From: NORP233 sp050186825
GTDB taxonomy: Bacteria; Planctomycetota; J058
Assembly (NCBI GenBank): GCA_050186825.1
Contig: JBFWYD010000043.1
Span: forward strand, 27,246 to 91,245
DNA: 64,000 bases
Reading direction: 5' to 3'
In this document: piece by piece, positions 40,805 to 49,223 of the stretch
Position numbering within the stretch: the stretch's first letter is position 1
Layout of the letters: the number at the start of each line of letters is the position of its first letter
Notes under the pieces: generated by a model
Told to the model about the DNA's origin: nothing
Databases searched by the model: none
The model's input: only the letters and a program-made list of their open reading frames with translations
Made by a program: the position numbers and the translations under genes

Positions 40805-41335
40805 ATGATCGCCCTCCGGGAGCGCCCCTCGCCGGCGCTCCGCTGCGCCTACTGCCACGACGACCTCGCCGAGGAGCCGGGCCAGGGGTGCGCGCGGTGC
40901 GGGACCAGGCTCCACCTCGAGTGCTGGGAGGAGGTCGGCCTGTGCCTCACCCTCGGCTGCTCGCCGCTGCGACCGCGGGTCGTGGTGCACCTCCAACCCG
41001 GTCGGTTCCGCTGCGAGGAGGACAGCGTCCTCGTCGCAGGCCTGGGAGCGGTGATCTGGTTCGCCTGCGCCCAGGCGTTGCCAGCCTTCGTGAAGATGTT
41101 CGCCGAGACGGGGATCTGCCTGCCTCCGTCCACCGAGCTCCTGGTCGCGGTGCCGACCTGGGTGTGGTGGGTGGCGAGTCCGATGTGGTTCCTGGCGCTG
41201 ATCTGGAAGGACCGGTTCGTCCGGCGCGAACGGCTGGGGCTCAACCTCGCGCTCCTGCTGCTGCTCTGCCTGACTGCGGCAGGGATCGTCGTCAGCCTGT
41301 TCCTCCCGCTCTGCTGCACGCTCGAGAAGCTCTAG
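40805..41335 (+). CDS. RING-like zinc-finger membrane protein (paralogue)
   Basis: ATG at 40805; 176 residues. The N-terminal zinc finger (CAYC, CARCGT, LHLECWEE, CLTLGC, residues 14-54) is the same prokaryotic RING-like type as at 35122. It is followed by two or three membrane helices (about 78-98, 115-135 and 145-165). There is no large extracytoplasmic domain. Probable membrane-associated protein-interaction module; function unknown. The finger architecture is widespread in planctomycete genomes. Confidence 0.78.
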   Translation: MIALRERPSPALRCAYCHDDLAEEPGQGCARCGTRLHLECWEEVGLCLTLGCSPLRPRVVVHLQPGRFRCEEDSVLVAGLGAVIWFACAQALPAFVKMFAETGICLPPSTELLVAVPTWVWWVASPMWFLALIWKDRFVRRERLGLNLALLLLLCLTAAGIVVSLFLPLCCTLEKL

Positions 41336-41416
41336 CGAACGCACGCGCGCACCCCGGTCGGGGGGCGGTTGGCCTCGCGCGGCGCGATCTCCTAGCCTCG
41401 GGTCCGAGGAGGACCC

Positions 41417-42361
41417 ATGACCACCGCCGCCCTGCCCCCCGAGGTCGTCGAGCCCTGCCTGCGCGCGCTCAAGAGCGTGGCGCTGATCGACGGCAAGGTC
41501 CACCCGCTCGAGCGCGAGCTGCTCGACTCGCTCCAGCGCCACGTGCTCCGCACCGAGCTCTGCGTGGACGCCCTCGCGCCGATCGAGCCTGACGAGCTGG
41601 CCGAGGCGGTGACCGACCCCGAGCACCGGGCGCAGGTCCTGCACGGCTGCATCATGATGACCCTGATCGACGGGGACGCGGCCCCGGGCGAGGTCCAGCG
41701 CGTGGACGCCTACGCGGACGCGCTCGGGGTCCACGACGCCTCGCTCCAAGACCTGCACCGCTTCGCCGACCACAGCTTCCGCCTGCTCCGCCTCGACCTG
41801 CTTCGCCGCTTCATCGCCGCCGACCGGATGAAGAAGGAGGTCCACGACCGCGGGCTGCTGTCGCTGCTCGGAGTGCTCAAGACCCAGATCATGGGCGGCG
41901 ACGCCGCCGTGGCCGCCCGCTACCAGGCGCTGGAGCAGCTCCCCGACGGCACGCTCGGCCGCGAGTACTTCCGCTTCATCCGCGACAACGGCTTCGCGCT
42001 GCCCGGGGAGAAGGGCGGCGCGCCCGAGCCGATCGTGTTCCACGACGCCAACCACGTGCTGGGCAGCTACGGGACCACGCCCGAGGAGGAGTCGCAGGTC
42101 GCGGCCTTCCACGCGGGCTACCGCGGCCACGACAAGTTCGGGCTGCTGCTGTTCATCCTGATGCAGTTCCACCTCGGCGTGTGGATCACCCCCACCGCCG
42201 ACGGCTACGAGGGGCGCGTCGACCCGGAGCTCGTGTTCAAGGCCTTCGAGCGCGGGACGCAGGTCAACACCGACCTCGTCACCGAGTGGGACCCGCGCGA
42301 GGACTGGGCGGTCCCCCTCGAGGAGCTGCGCCGGCGCTTCAACGTGCTGCCGCGGAGCTGA
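41417..42361 (+). CDS. TerB domain fused to a Coq4-like domain
   Basis: ATG at 41417 with GAGGAGG. 314 residues. N-terminal TerB-type helical domain (about 8-150): LKSVALIDGKVHPLERELL and MMTLIDGDAAPGEVQ show the two acidic motifs. C-terminal domain (about 170-290): LPDGTLGREYFRF then FHDANHVLGSYGTTPEEE, with H209, D210, H213 and a nearby Glu, and AGYRGHDKFGLLLF. This matches the Coq4 fold, whose HD..H...E zinc site in eukaryotes decarboxylates/hydroxylates the coenzyme Q ring. No other ubiquinone or menaquinone genes are near. The fusion is unusual; function inferred only. Confidence 0.78.
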   Translation: MTTAALPPEVVEPCLRALKSVALIDGKVHPLERELLDSLQRHVLRTELCVDALAPIEPDELAEAVTDPEHRAQVLHGCIMMTLIDGDAAPGEVQRVDAYADALGVHDASLQDLHRFADHSFRLLRLDLLRRFIAADRMKKEVHDRGLLSLLGVLKTQIMGGDAAVAARYQALEQLPDGTLGREYFRFIRDNGFALPGEKGGAPEPIVFHDANHVLGSYGTTPEEESQVAAFHAGYRGHDKFGLLLFILMQFHLGVWITPTADGYEGRVDPELVFKAFERGTQVNTDLVTEWDPREDWAVPLEELRRRFNVLPRS

Positions 42362-42455
42362 GGGCGCGCAGCGGCCTCGCTCCGGGGCAGCACGACGCAA
42401 GCGGTGTGGCCGAGCGTAGCTCGGCCTCCGCGCCAGCGAACGTCCTCTCGCGGAC
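42362..42455. repeat. Intergenic repeat family 2, copy 1 (upstream of aldolase)
   Basis: Starts right after the TerB-Coq4 stop. It shares most positions with 43530-43620 in the same orientation, for example tggcc(g/a)agcg(t/c)agctcgg. It contains a perfect 8-bp hairpin ggccgagc/gctcggcc with loop GTA at 42408-42426. It may be the terminator of the upstream gene. Confidence 0.75.
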
Positions 42456-42515
42456 CTGAGCCCGACCCCCCTGAGCGGGGCGCCCGCGGGCGCCTCACCG
42501 GCCGGCGAAACCGGA

Positions 42516-42521
42516 TATCCT
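42516..42521 (+). promoter_or_regulatory. Candidate -10 box (TATCCT) for the aldolase gene
   Basis: TATCCT in ggatatcctccc, 40 nt before the ATG at 42562. It is the same hexamer as before the PATAN gene at 3541. Confidence 0.4.
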
Positions 42522-42561
42522 CCCGCCTCCGCCGACCCGGCCTACCTCACGGAGACGAGCC

Positions 42562-43449
42562 ATGAACGCCCAGATGCTCACCAAGGTCCTCTCGCAGGAC
42601 GGCTTCATCGCCGCGCTCGATCAGAGCGGCGGCAGCACGCCCAAGGCCCTGCGCCTCTACGGCGTCCCCGAGTCCGCCTACTCGGGCGAGGAGGAGATGT
42701 ACGCCAAGGTCCACGAGATGCGGACCCGGATCATCACCAGCAAGGCCTTCAACGGCGACCGGATCCTCGGCGCGATCCTGTTCGAGAACACCATGGATCG
42801 GCAGATCCGCGGCAAGGGCACCGCGCAGTACCTCTGGGAGGAGAAGCGCGTCGTGCCCTTCCTCAAGATCGACAAGGGCCTGGCCGACGAGGCCGACGGC
42901 GTCCAGCTGATGAAGCCGAACCCGGGGCTCCCCGCCCTGCTCGAGCGCGCCAAGGCCGCCGGGATCTTCGGGACCAAGATGCGCTCGGTGATCAAGGAGG
43001 CGAGCCAGAGCGGGATCGAGCAGGTCGTCGCCCAGCAGTTCGAGACCGGCCTCCAGATCGTGGCCGCCGGGCTGGTGCCGATCATCGAGCCCGAGGTGGA
43101 CATCGCCTGCCCCGACAAGGCCGAGGCCGAGGGGATCCTCGAGGACGCGCTGATCTCGCGCCTCGACGAGCTCGAGCCCGGGCAGCTCGTGATGCTCAAG
43201 CTGACCCTGCCCGAGCTGGACGGCTTCTACTCGCGGCTGTGCGAGCACGAGAACGTGGTCCGCGTGGTCGCCCTCTCGGGCGGCTACAGCCGCGCCAAGA
43301 GCAACGCGCGCCTGGCCCGCAACGAGGGCGTGATCGCCAGCTTCAGCCGCGCGCTGAGCGAGGGCCTGAGCGCCCAGCAGAGCGCGGAGGAGTTCGACGG
43401 CGCGCTGGACACAGCGATCCAGAGCATCTTCGAGGCCTCGCGCACCTGA
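42562..43449 (+). CDS. Fructose-bisphosphate aldolase class I
   Basis: ATG at 42562; 295 residues, the size of bacterial class I aldolases. FIAALDQSGGSTPKAL at the start, ILFENTMD, KRVVPFLKIDKGL, GTKMRSVI, PIIEPEVDI and VMLKLTLPE with the predicted Schiff-base Lys213, then ALSGGYSR binding phosphate. It cleaves or forms fructose 1,6-bisphosphate in glycolysis/gluconeogenesis without a metal. With PPDK at 26356 it fits a gluconeogenesis-capable central metabolism. Both flanks carry copies of the same ~92-bp repeat. Confidence 0.95.
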   Translation: MNAQMLTKVLSQDGFIAALDQSGGSTPKALRLYGVPESAYSGEEEMYAKVHEMRTRIITSKAFNGDRILGAILFENTMDRQIRGKGTAQYLWEEKRVVPFLKIDKGLADEADGVQLMKPNPGLPALLERAKAAGIFGTKMRSVIKEASQSGIEQVVAQQFETGLQIVAAGLVPIIEPEVDIACPDKAEAEGILEDALISRLDELEPGQLVMLKLTLPELDGFYSRLCEHENVVRVVALSGGYSRAKSNARLARNEGVIASFSRALSEGLSAQQSAEEFDGALDTAIQSIFEASRT

Positions 43450-43529
43450 GCGCCGGGCGGCCCGGGCGCGCGGTGCGCGTCCGGGCCGCGCCTCTCGGCG
43501 CCGCCTCCTCGATCGAGCTGGCGGGCTTC

Positions 43530-43620
43530 GGGCGCGCAGCGCCTGGGGGCCGGCTGATCGACGCACGCGGCGTGGCCAAGCGCAGCTCGGCCTCCGCGAC
43601 CGCGAGCGTCGCTCGCGACC
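43530..43620. repeat. Intergenic repeat family 2, copy 2 (downstream of aldolase)
   Basis: A direct repeat of 42362-42455, best conserved over about 62 bp from cgacgca onward (43559-43620). The hairpin is retained with one A-C mismatch. It lies between the aldolase stop and the promoter of the cyclic-nucleotide-binding gene. Confidence 0.75.
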
Positions 43621-43632
43621 CCTCCGCCGCGA

Positions 43633-43638
43633 TAGGCT
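43633..43638 (+). promoter_or_regulatory. Candidate -10 box (TAGGCT) for the cyclic-nucleotide/PATAN gene
   Basis: gataggct sits 22 nt before the GTG at 43661, followed by an AAGGAG site. The hexamer is identical to those before carH, the DCC gene, the oxidoreductase gene and the COG2403 gene. Confidence 0.45.
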
Positions 43639-43660
43639 GACCCGCGGTCAAGGAGTCTCC

Positions 43661-44803
43661 GTGTCCTCCGAGCGCAGCGCGTCCGCCCGCTACTCGCTGA
43701 ACAAGGTCCAGTCGCGCGCCTTCCAGCTCCTGTGCACCAAGGCCTCGAGCCAGTGCCCCGACATGCAGGCGGGCGCCTGCATGTCCTTCGAGGGCGGCCA
43801 GCTCGCGGTCGGGCAGTCGAGCGGGTCCTTCTGCGTGAACGCGCTCCAGGTCGGGCTCGCGACCATGACCCAGATGGACGTGCTGCTCGAGCTGCACGAG
43901 GCCCCGGCCCCCAGTCAGCGCCTGGTGTGCACCGGCTGCCGCAACCACTACCGCGCGGCCGAGCTGGAGCTGGTCTACATGCCCTACGGGCTCGACGGCG
44001 AGCCCGACGACGACGCGTCGATGATGAAGACGATCGCCGCGCTCAAGGGCTTCGAGGTCATGGCCCCGCTCCCGAGCGCCACGATCGAGCGCATCGCGCA
44101 CATGTTCACACCCACCCCGCTGCGGGAGGGGCACGTCCTGATCGAGCAGGGGCAGGAGGGCGAGCGGCTCTACCTGGTCGAGGAGGGGACGCTCGAGGTC
44201 AGCGTGCGCCAGGGCGCGGGGCCGCCCACGGTCGTGGCCACGCTCGGGGCCGGGACCTGCGTGGGCGAGATGTCGCTGCTGACCGGGCAGGGCGCCTCGG
44301 CGACGGTCACGACCACCAGCCCGAGCAAGGTGCTCGTGCTCGAGAAGCGCGCCTTCCACGCGCTCCTGGTCCAGAACCCGGGGCTGAACATCCACTTCGC
44401 CCAGCTCCTGGTCGAGCGGATCCGCCACAACCAGCAGCGCCTGGCCCAGCAGGTCAAGTCGGGCATGTCGGGCGAGCTCGCGACCATGTCGCCGCAGATG
44501 CTGCTCCAGGCGCTCAGCTCGGCCAACGTCAGCGGCCGCGTCGAGCTCCGCTCGGCCGGGCGCGGGGTCGAGCTGCGCTTCGTGGACGGCGAGCTGCACC
44601 AGGTCAACGGGCTGGGCGGCGTGCACGAGGACAGCGAGGAGATGATCTACGAGCTCCTGGCCTGGAGCGACGGCAGCTTCTCCTTCGAGGCCACGAGCGA
44701 GGTCGTGCAGCGGACCTTCTTCAAGAACCTGCTCGCGCTGATGCTCGAGGGCACGCGCCGCTTCGACGAGGCCCGCCTGCGCGACCTGCGCGAGGGCGAG
44801 TAG
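43661..44803 (+). CDS. Cyclic-nucleotide-binding domain plus PATAN protein
   Basis: GTG at 43661 with AAGGAG; 380 residues, soluble. An N-terminal region with dispersed cysteines (LLCTKASSQCPDM, ACMSFEG, CTGCRNHY) may bind zinc. A cNMP-binding domain follows (about 125-250): FTPTPLREGHVLIEQGQEGERLYLVEEGTLEV and FVGEMSLLTG-like GEMSLLTG. The C-terminal PATAN/DUF4388-like domain (about 275-370) begins MSPQMLLQALSSANVSGRVEL with FVDGELHQ. It probably couples a cyclic nucleotide signal to PATAN-mediated partner binding. No DNA-binding motif is present, unlike Crp. Confidence 0.85.
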   Translation: MSSERSASARYSLNKVQSRAFQLLCTKASSQCPDMQAGACMSFEGGQLAVGQSSGSFCVNALQVGLATMTQMDVLLELHEAPAPSQRLVCTGCRNHYRAAELELVYMPYGLDGEPDDDASMMKTIAALKGFEVMAPLPSATIERIAHMFTPTPLREGHVLIEQGQEGERLYLVEEGTLEVSVRQGAGPPTVVATLGAGTCVGEMSLLTGQGASATVTTTSPSKVLVLEKRAFHALLVQNPGLNIHFAQLLVERIRHNQQRLAQQVKSGMSGELATMSPQMLLQALSSANVSGRVELRSAGRGVELRFVDGELHQVNGLGGVHEDSEEMIYELLAWSDGSFSFEATSEVVQRTFFKNLLALMLEGTRRFDEARLRDLREGE

Positions 44804-45073
44804 CTGGACCTCCACTCCGTTGCCCCTGGGACCTGAACCTGGGCCTGGCCTGCGACGACGGCGCCTGCTGAGCAGCTGCGTCGCTTTTGTCCAGCTTTCC
44901 GAAGTCTGAACGCCGGCTCCGTCGGGATCGGACGCGCCTTCGCGGCGGGCCTCGGCCCGGCGCCGGTTTGCGCGGAGGTCGGCCGGAGGCCCTGGCGTTG
45001 CGTCCACCGGGACCAAGGACCGTCGCGTCCCGCGTTTGGGCGACGCCGGCGGCCGCAGGGAAGGAAACACACC

Positions 45074-46654
45074 ATGAATCGCTCACTGGGGCTGCTGGCC
45101 ACCACGGCGGTGTTCGTCTCGCTCGCGGGCTGCGGGAGCTCGGGCTCCTCGGGGGGCTCGGCCTCGACGGCGGCTTCGGCCACGAGCGGGGGCGCCGCCT
45201 CGGCCACCTCGCTGGTCCCCGCCCAGGGCTCGAGCGCGCAGGCCACCTCGATCACCGTCCGCGGCCAGGGCCTGGTGGGGGTGCTCGGCGGGCGGCTGAT
45301 CCCCGACGCAGGCGGGACCGCGGCCCCGATCGGGAGCTGGCAGGTGCTCGACGCCCAGACCGCGCAGGGCGTCGTCCCGGCGGGCCTGCCGGCGGGCGAC
45401 TATCGGCTGGAGCTCGTCCTGGCGAGCGGGGCGGCGGCGACGCCCGCGACCTTCGAGGTCCTGGGCGGCGGGCCGGCGGCGAGCGCGCTCTCGCTGACCT
45501 CGATCTCGCCCACGAATGGCCCCAACGACCGGGACCACGTGGTCACGCTCCTGGGCACGGGCTTCACGGCCGGGGCCCAGGTCCGCGTGGGCGCGACGGT
45601 GGCCCGGAGCGTGGTGCTCAAGAGCAGCGGTGAGCTCGAGGCGGTGTTCCCCGCGGGGGTCGCGGCCGGGAGCCAGCCGGTCGTCGTCACCGTCGGCGCG
45701 AGCAGCGCGACCGGGCCGGCCTGGAGCGCGCTCAACCTGATCGACCCCGACCAGCCCGGCGCCTACGCGGCCAGCTACCGCGAGGCGCGGATCGCGGGCG
45801 CGTCTGGGGACACGCCCTGGGCGCGCTACTACTACCCCGCCACGCAGGCGGGGCCCGCCGCGCCGCCCGCGGCGGGCGCGGGGCCCTTCCCGGTGGTGAT
45901 CTACGACCACGGCTTCCGCCCCCCGATCGTGAGCTTCGGCGTGGGCTTCCGCGACAACGGCTTCATCGCAGAGCGTCTGGCCTCCTTCGGCTACGTGGTC
46001 GTGTGCGTGGACATGGCGAGCAACAACGCGCTGTTCGGCACCGGGCAGGAGAACAGCCAGCGCGACGCCGACGACACGATCGCCGCCCTCGACTACCTCG
46101 AGCAGAGCAACCTCGACCCGGCGCATCCGCTCTACGGCCTGGTGGACGCCTCGCGCGCGGCCTTCGTCGGCCACAGCCGCGGCGGCGACGCGGCGCTGAT
46201 GGCGGGCGCGGCCGAGCTGCGCGCGCGCGGCGCGAGCGCGCGGGTGCTCGCGCTGGCGGCCCTGGCGCCGCCGGCCTTCGACTCGCAGGCCAGCGGCGCC
46301 CCGCTGGTCTTCGGCGACTTCAAGGCCCTGCCCCTGCTGCTCGTGAGCGGGAGCGAGGACCCGATCGCGCCCTACGCCGACCAGCAGGCGATCTTCGCCC
46401 AGGCCGGTTCGCCCGCGATGCTCGTCGAGATCGACGGGGGGAATCACAGCCAGTTCAAGGACACCGACACGCGGATCCTGGGCGACGCGGCGCCGGGGAC
46501 CCCGCTGGCCGATCAGCAGGACGTCGTGCGCCGCTACCTGACCGCCTGGCTGGGCGCGCACGTCAAGGGCCAGCAGGCCCTGTTCGCCGACTACCTGCTC
46601 CAGGGCCCGCGCGCGCTCGCCGACGCGCGGCTCAGCCGGCTCGAGGTGCGCTGA
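45074..46654 (+). CDS. Lipoprotein with IPT/TIG-like domains and an alpha/beta-hydrolase domain
   Basis: ATG at 45074 with GGGAAGGAAA; 526 residues. Lipobox LAGC at about 20, then a Ser/Gly/Ala-rich linker. Two IPT/TIG-like beta domains follow (about 47-125 and 138-225). The hydrolase domain has VVIYDHGFRPP as an oxyanion loop, the nucleophile elbow GHSRGG with S368, SGSEDPI for the acid and GGNHSQF carrying the likely catalytic His. It resembles platelet-activating-factor acetylhydrolase/chlorophyllase-like esterases anchored at the cell surface. Substrate unknown. Its TGA stop directly abuts the convergent hydrolase stop. Confidence 0.88.
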   Translation: MNRSLGLLATTAVFVSLAGCGSSGSSGGSASTAASATSGGAASATSLVPAQGSSAQATSITVRGQGLVGVLGGRLIPDAGGTAAPIGSWQVLDAQTAQGVVPAGLPAGDYRLELVLASGAAATPATFEVLGGGPAASALSLTSISPTNGPNDRDHVVTLLGTGFTAGAQVRVGATVARSVVLKSSGELEAVFPAGVAAGSQPVVVTVGASSATGPAWSALNLIDPDQPGAYAASYREARIAGASGDTPWARYYYPATQAGPAAPPAAGAGPFPVVIYDHGFRPPIVSFGVGFRDNGFIAERLASFGYVVVCVDMASNNALFGTGQENSQRDADDTIAALDYLEQSNLDPAHPLYGLVDASRAAFVGHSRGGDAALMAGAAELRARGASARVLALAALAPPAFDSQASGAPLVFGDFKALPLLLVSGSEDPIAPYADQQAIFAQAGSPAMLVEIDGGNHSQFKDTDTRILGDAAPGTPLADQQDVVRRYLTAWLGAHVKGQQALFADYLLQGPRALADARLSRLEVR

Positions 46655-47926
46655 TCAGTCGACCGTCCAGCCGTCGTAGAGGGCGTCGGCCTCCTTGGCC
46701 AGGCGCTCGATCGAGGCGGTGGTCGCGAACAGCTGGGGCAGGTCCTGGAGCGTGAGCTCCTTGCTGAGCACGACCAGGTAGTAGGGGTCGCCTTCGCGGT
46801 CGACGTGCTTCGCGACCTCGCTCGCCCTCAGGCCCAGCTTGGCGGCGGCCGCCGCGAGCTTGGTCAGCGGCGCCTGCTCGCGCGCCAGGCAGTGGTGGCG
46901 GGCCAGGCAGGGGCGGTCGAGGCTCAGCCCGCGCCGGCGGAGCTGCGCCAGGGTGCTCAGGTCGTAGGCCTCGCGCGCCGCGGCCCGGTCCTCGTCGTAG
47001 GCCCGCTGGAGCTCCTCCTGCTCCAGCTTCAGCTCGCCCGGCGCGGCGAGCTTCTTGGCGATCACCGCGTTCAGCGCGGCCAGCAGGTCGAAGTGGGTCG
47101 CCCCGCGGACCTCGAAGCAGCGCAGGAGCGGGTTCTTGCTCCCGGCCTTCAGCGCGCGAAGGGACTCGACGTTCCCGCGCCGGTCGCCTTCGATCACGTA
47201 GGTGGGCACCCGCAGGGCGGCCAGGTAGTGGATCGGGGCCCGGACTCGCGCCTCAAGCTCGACCTTGGGGTCGAAGGTCAGCACCTCGTCGCCGTAGCCC
47301 ACGGGGTCGCCCACGGGGCCGAAGGAGATCACGGCCTTGAAGGGCCCGCCCGCCATGGCGGCCAGGAGCGCCAGGGTGCCGCCCGTGCTGTGGCCGCCGA
47401 GGTAGATCCGCTCGGGGTCCACGTAGGGGACCTTGGCCAGGTAGCTCGCGGCCGCGAGCAGGTCGTCCACCTCGCCCAGGAAGCTCTCCTGGTGGCCCGG
47501 GTTGCCGAAGCTGCCCCGGAAGGTGGGGTACATCATGATCAGGCCGGCGTGGCGGTAGGCCTGCGCGCTCTGCTCGTTGTCGAGGTCGGGCGCGGACCAG
47601 GCGCTCGACCCGCAGCCGCCGGGCGGGAAGCCGCCGGTCACCCACAGGATCGCGGGGAGCCTGCCCTTGGCGCCCGCGGGCGGCTTGCCCAGGACGGCCT
47701 TCATCTCCCCGAGCGGGCCCTTGTAGCGGACGACCTCGAACAGCGCGGCCGGGGGCGCCTCGAGCTCGTCGTCGTCGCGCACCTGGCGCGCGAGCTTGGT
47801 CGTGAAGCCCTTGCGCGCCTCGAGCAGACCGGTCGGCTTCTCCTGGGGACGGGCCTCCTGGGCGCGCGTCGGCGACCCGAACGAGGCGAGGAGCGCGGCC
47901 AGGGCCGCGAGCTGGAGCGTGCGCAT
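46655..47926 (-). CDS. Exported alpha/beta hydrolase
   Basis: ATG at 47926; 423 residues with an N-terminal Sec signal (ALAALLASFGSPTRAQ). The prolyl-oligopeptidase-like (DLH/S9) core has WVTGGFPPGG as an oxyanion loop, nucleophile GHSTGG with S180, and GATHFDLL with the catalytic His about 285. A 120-residue C-terminal region (Glu/Ala-rich, then LSKELTLQDLPQLF) is not recognised. Candidate ester or peptide hydrolase in the periplasm. A TAGGAT box lies at 47949-47954, 22 nt upstream of the start. Confidence 0.87.
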   Translation of the reverse strand: MRTLQLAALAALLASFGSPTRAQEARPQEKPTGLLEARKGFTTKLARQVRDDDELEAPPAALFEVVRYKGPLGEMKAVLGKPPAGAKGRLPAILWVTGGFPPGGCGSSAWSAPDLDNEQSAQAYRHAGLIMMYPTFRGSFGNPGHQESFLGEVDDLLAAASYLAKVPYVDPERIYLGGHSTGGTLALLAAMAGGPFKAVISFGPVGDPVGYGDEVLTFDPKVELEARVRAPIHYLAALRVPTYVIEGDRRGNVESLRALKAGSKNPLLRCFEVRGATHFDLLAALNAVIAKKLAAPGELKLEQEELQRAYDEDRAAAREAYDLSTLAQLRRRGLSLDRPCLARHHCLAREQAPLTKLAAAAAKLGLRASEVAKHVDREGDPYYLVVLSKELTLQDLPQLFATTASIERLAKEADALYDGWTVD

Positions 47927-47948
47927 GAGGACCCCTTCGTGGGGGCGG

Positions 47949-47954
47949 ATCCTA
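47949..47954 (-). promoter_or_regulatory. Candidate -10 box (TAGGAT) for the exported hydrolase gene
   Basis: TAGGAT on the minus strand, 22 nt before the ATG at 47926. No clear -35. The 240-bp gap 47927-48166 holds nothing else I recognise. Confidence 0.4.
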
Positions 47955-48166
47955 AGTGGCCGCCTGGGTCGCGGCGACGGCGCCTCGGGCCTCGTGTCTG
48001 GCCGGTCGTCCTCCAGGGGAGGGCTCCCCGCGTCAGGACCTTGTCGACCGGTCGTCTACCAGCGTGCACTGGGTGCGCGGGGGCGGGCTCGACGCGGTGC
48101 GTCAGCACGACTTGTGGCTTGGATTTGGGGTTGCCCTGGGTCGAGCGCCATCCCCGGAGCCTCCCC

Positions 48167-48523
48167 ATGATCCCGACGACCCTGGCCTGTATCGCCCTCC
48201 GCTCCGGTGACCTCTCCAACCTCCTCTTCGCCTGGGGCGAGTCCCTCCTGCACCTCGTGGGCCCCGCGGTCCTGCAGCTCCTGAGCCTGCTGGCGCTCGG
48301 CCTGGCCCTGGCCGGGGTCGCGGCCTTCGCCCTGGCCGTCTTCGAGCGGGTCTCGCTGCGTCGCCGCCCCGCGCTCGGCATCGAGGGGCGGCTGCCCGCC
48401 CCCACCCAGCAGCCCACCGCAAGGCAGCCCCAGCCCGCGCGCGCGCGGGTGCGGGTCGCCCGCCCGGCCAGGGCCCCCAAGCAGAAGGTCAGCCTCCGCG
48501 CGCCCGAGGGGCCCGCCCGCTGA
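48167..48523 (+). CDS. Small membrane protein
   Basis: ATG at 48167 with a GGAG site; 118 residues. One long hydrophobic stretch (about 28-58, LLHLVGPAVLQLLSLLALGLALAGVAAF) may form one or two membrane helices. The basic C-terminal half is Arg/Pro/Gln-rich (ARARVRVARPARAP) and cytoplasmic by the positive-inside rule. No homologue recognised. The longer open frame upstream overlaps the exported hydrolase antisense and is not credible. Confidence 0.55.
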   Translation: MIPTTLACIALRSGDLSNLLFAWGESLLHLVGPAVLQLLSLLALGLALAGVAAFALAVFERVSLRRRPALGIEGRLPAPTQQPTARQPQPARARVRVARPARAPKQKVSLRAPEGPAR

Positions 48524-48554
48524 CGAAGCCGTCCGGCCGGGGGACCATGGGCAC

Positions 48555-49169
48555 ATGACCCCCTGCCTGGTGGCCCTGGCCGCCGCGGCGATCTTCCTGC
48601 TCGTCGCTCGTGAGCTCCTGCGCCTGCAACCCGCCTTCGCGCTGCGCGCGGAGTACTGCCCCTCGCTCGAGGTCTCGATCCAGCGGGCCAAGGTGGAGGT
48701 GGTCGCCTCTCGCGTTCCCCTGCGGGTGGTCGTGCTGCGCGCCGCCCTGCTCCCGCACGGCGGCCTGCGCTGGGCTCAGCTCACGCTCCGGGCCGGGGGC
48801 CAGGCTTCGCTGGAGGTCGCCGCCGTCGGCCATCTGGCCACGAGCGGCGAGCGACGCCGGGTCGAGCTCGAGCCCGCGATCGGGGAGCAGCTGGGCGCGC
48901 TCGTCGCCGCCTTCGCCGCGGCGGAGGTCCCACGCTTCGGCGAGGGCCTCGTGCACGACGGCGCCCCCGTCGAGCTCGCCCTGGTCGAGGGCGGCGCTCC
49001 GCCGCGGGTGGCGGCCGGCAACCTCGCGGCAGTCGCGCCGGACGAGCGCACGCCGCCGCCGGTCGAGCTGGCGCGGGCCCTGCTCGCGCTCTCCGCGGAG
49101 CTGCTCGGGGGGCGCAGCCTCGTCGGCGGCTGCGACGCGCGCGGTCAGGTCACGCTCCAGGAGCTCTGA
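48555..49169 (+). CDS. Single-pass membrane protein of unknown function
   Basis: ATG at 48555; 204 residues. An N-terminal membrane helix (about 3-22) anchors a beta-rich domain (FALRAEYCPSLEVSIQRAKVEVVASRVPLRVVVLRA in pieces). A helical C-terminal half has LARALLALSAELLGG. No domain recognised. It starts 31 nt after the small membrane protein gene and may be co-transcribed with it. Confidence 0.65.
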   Translation: MTPCLVALAAAAIFLLVARELLRLQPAFALRAEYCPSLEVSIQRAKVEVVASRVPLRVVVLRAALLPHGGLRWAQLTLRAGGQASLEVAAVGHLATSGERRRVELEPAIGEQLGALVAAFAAAEVPRFGEGLVHDGAPVELALVEGGAPPRVAAGNLAAVAPDERTPPPVELARALLALSAELLGGRSLVGGCDARGQVTLQEL

Positions 49170-49194
49170 GCGAGCGCAGAGGCCGGCCGCCCGC

Positions 49195-49200
49195 TAGGCT
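49195..49200 (+). promoter_or_regulatory. Candidate -10 box (TAGGCT) for the oxidoreductase gene
   Basis: cgctaggct lies 23 nt before the ATG at 49224, followed by AGGGGAGGA. Same hexamer as other promoters here. Confidence 0.42.
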
Positions 49201-49223
49201 CCCGGCGAGCAGGGGAGGACGCG

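Noticed and set aside
46805..48166. A long plus-strand open frame upstream of the small membrane protein at 48167
   Set aside because: It lies antisense to the exported hydrolase gene and reads as Arg/Gly/Leu/Val low-complexity without motifs; the ATG at 48167 with its GGAG site is a better start.
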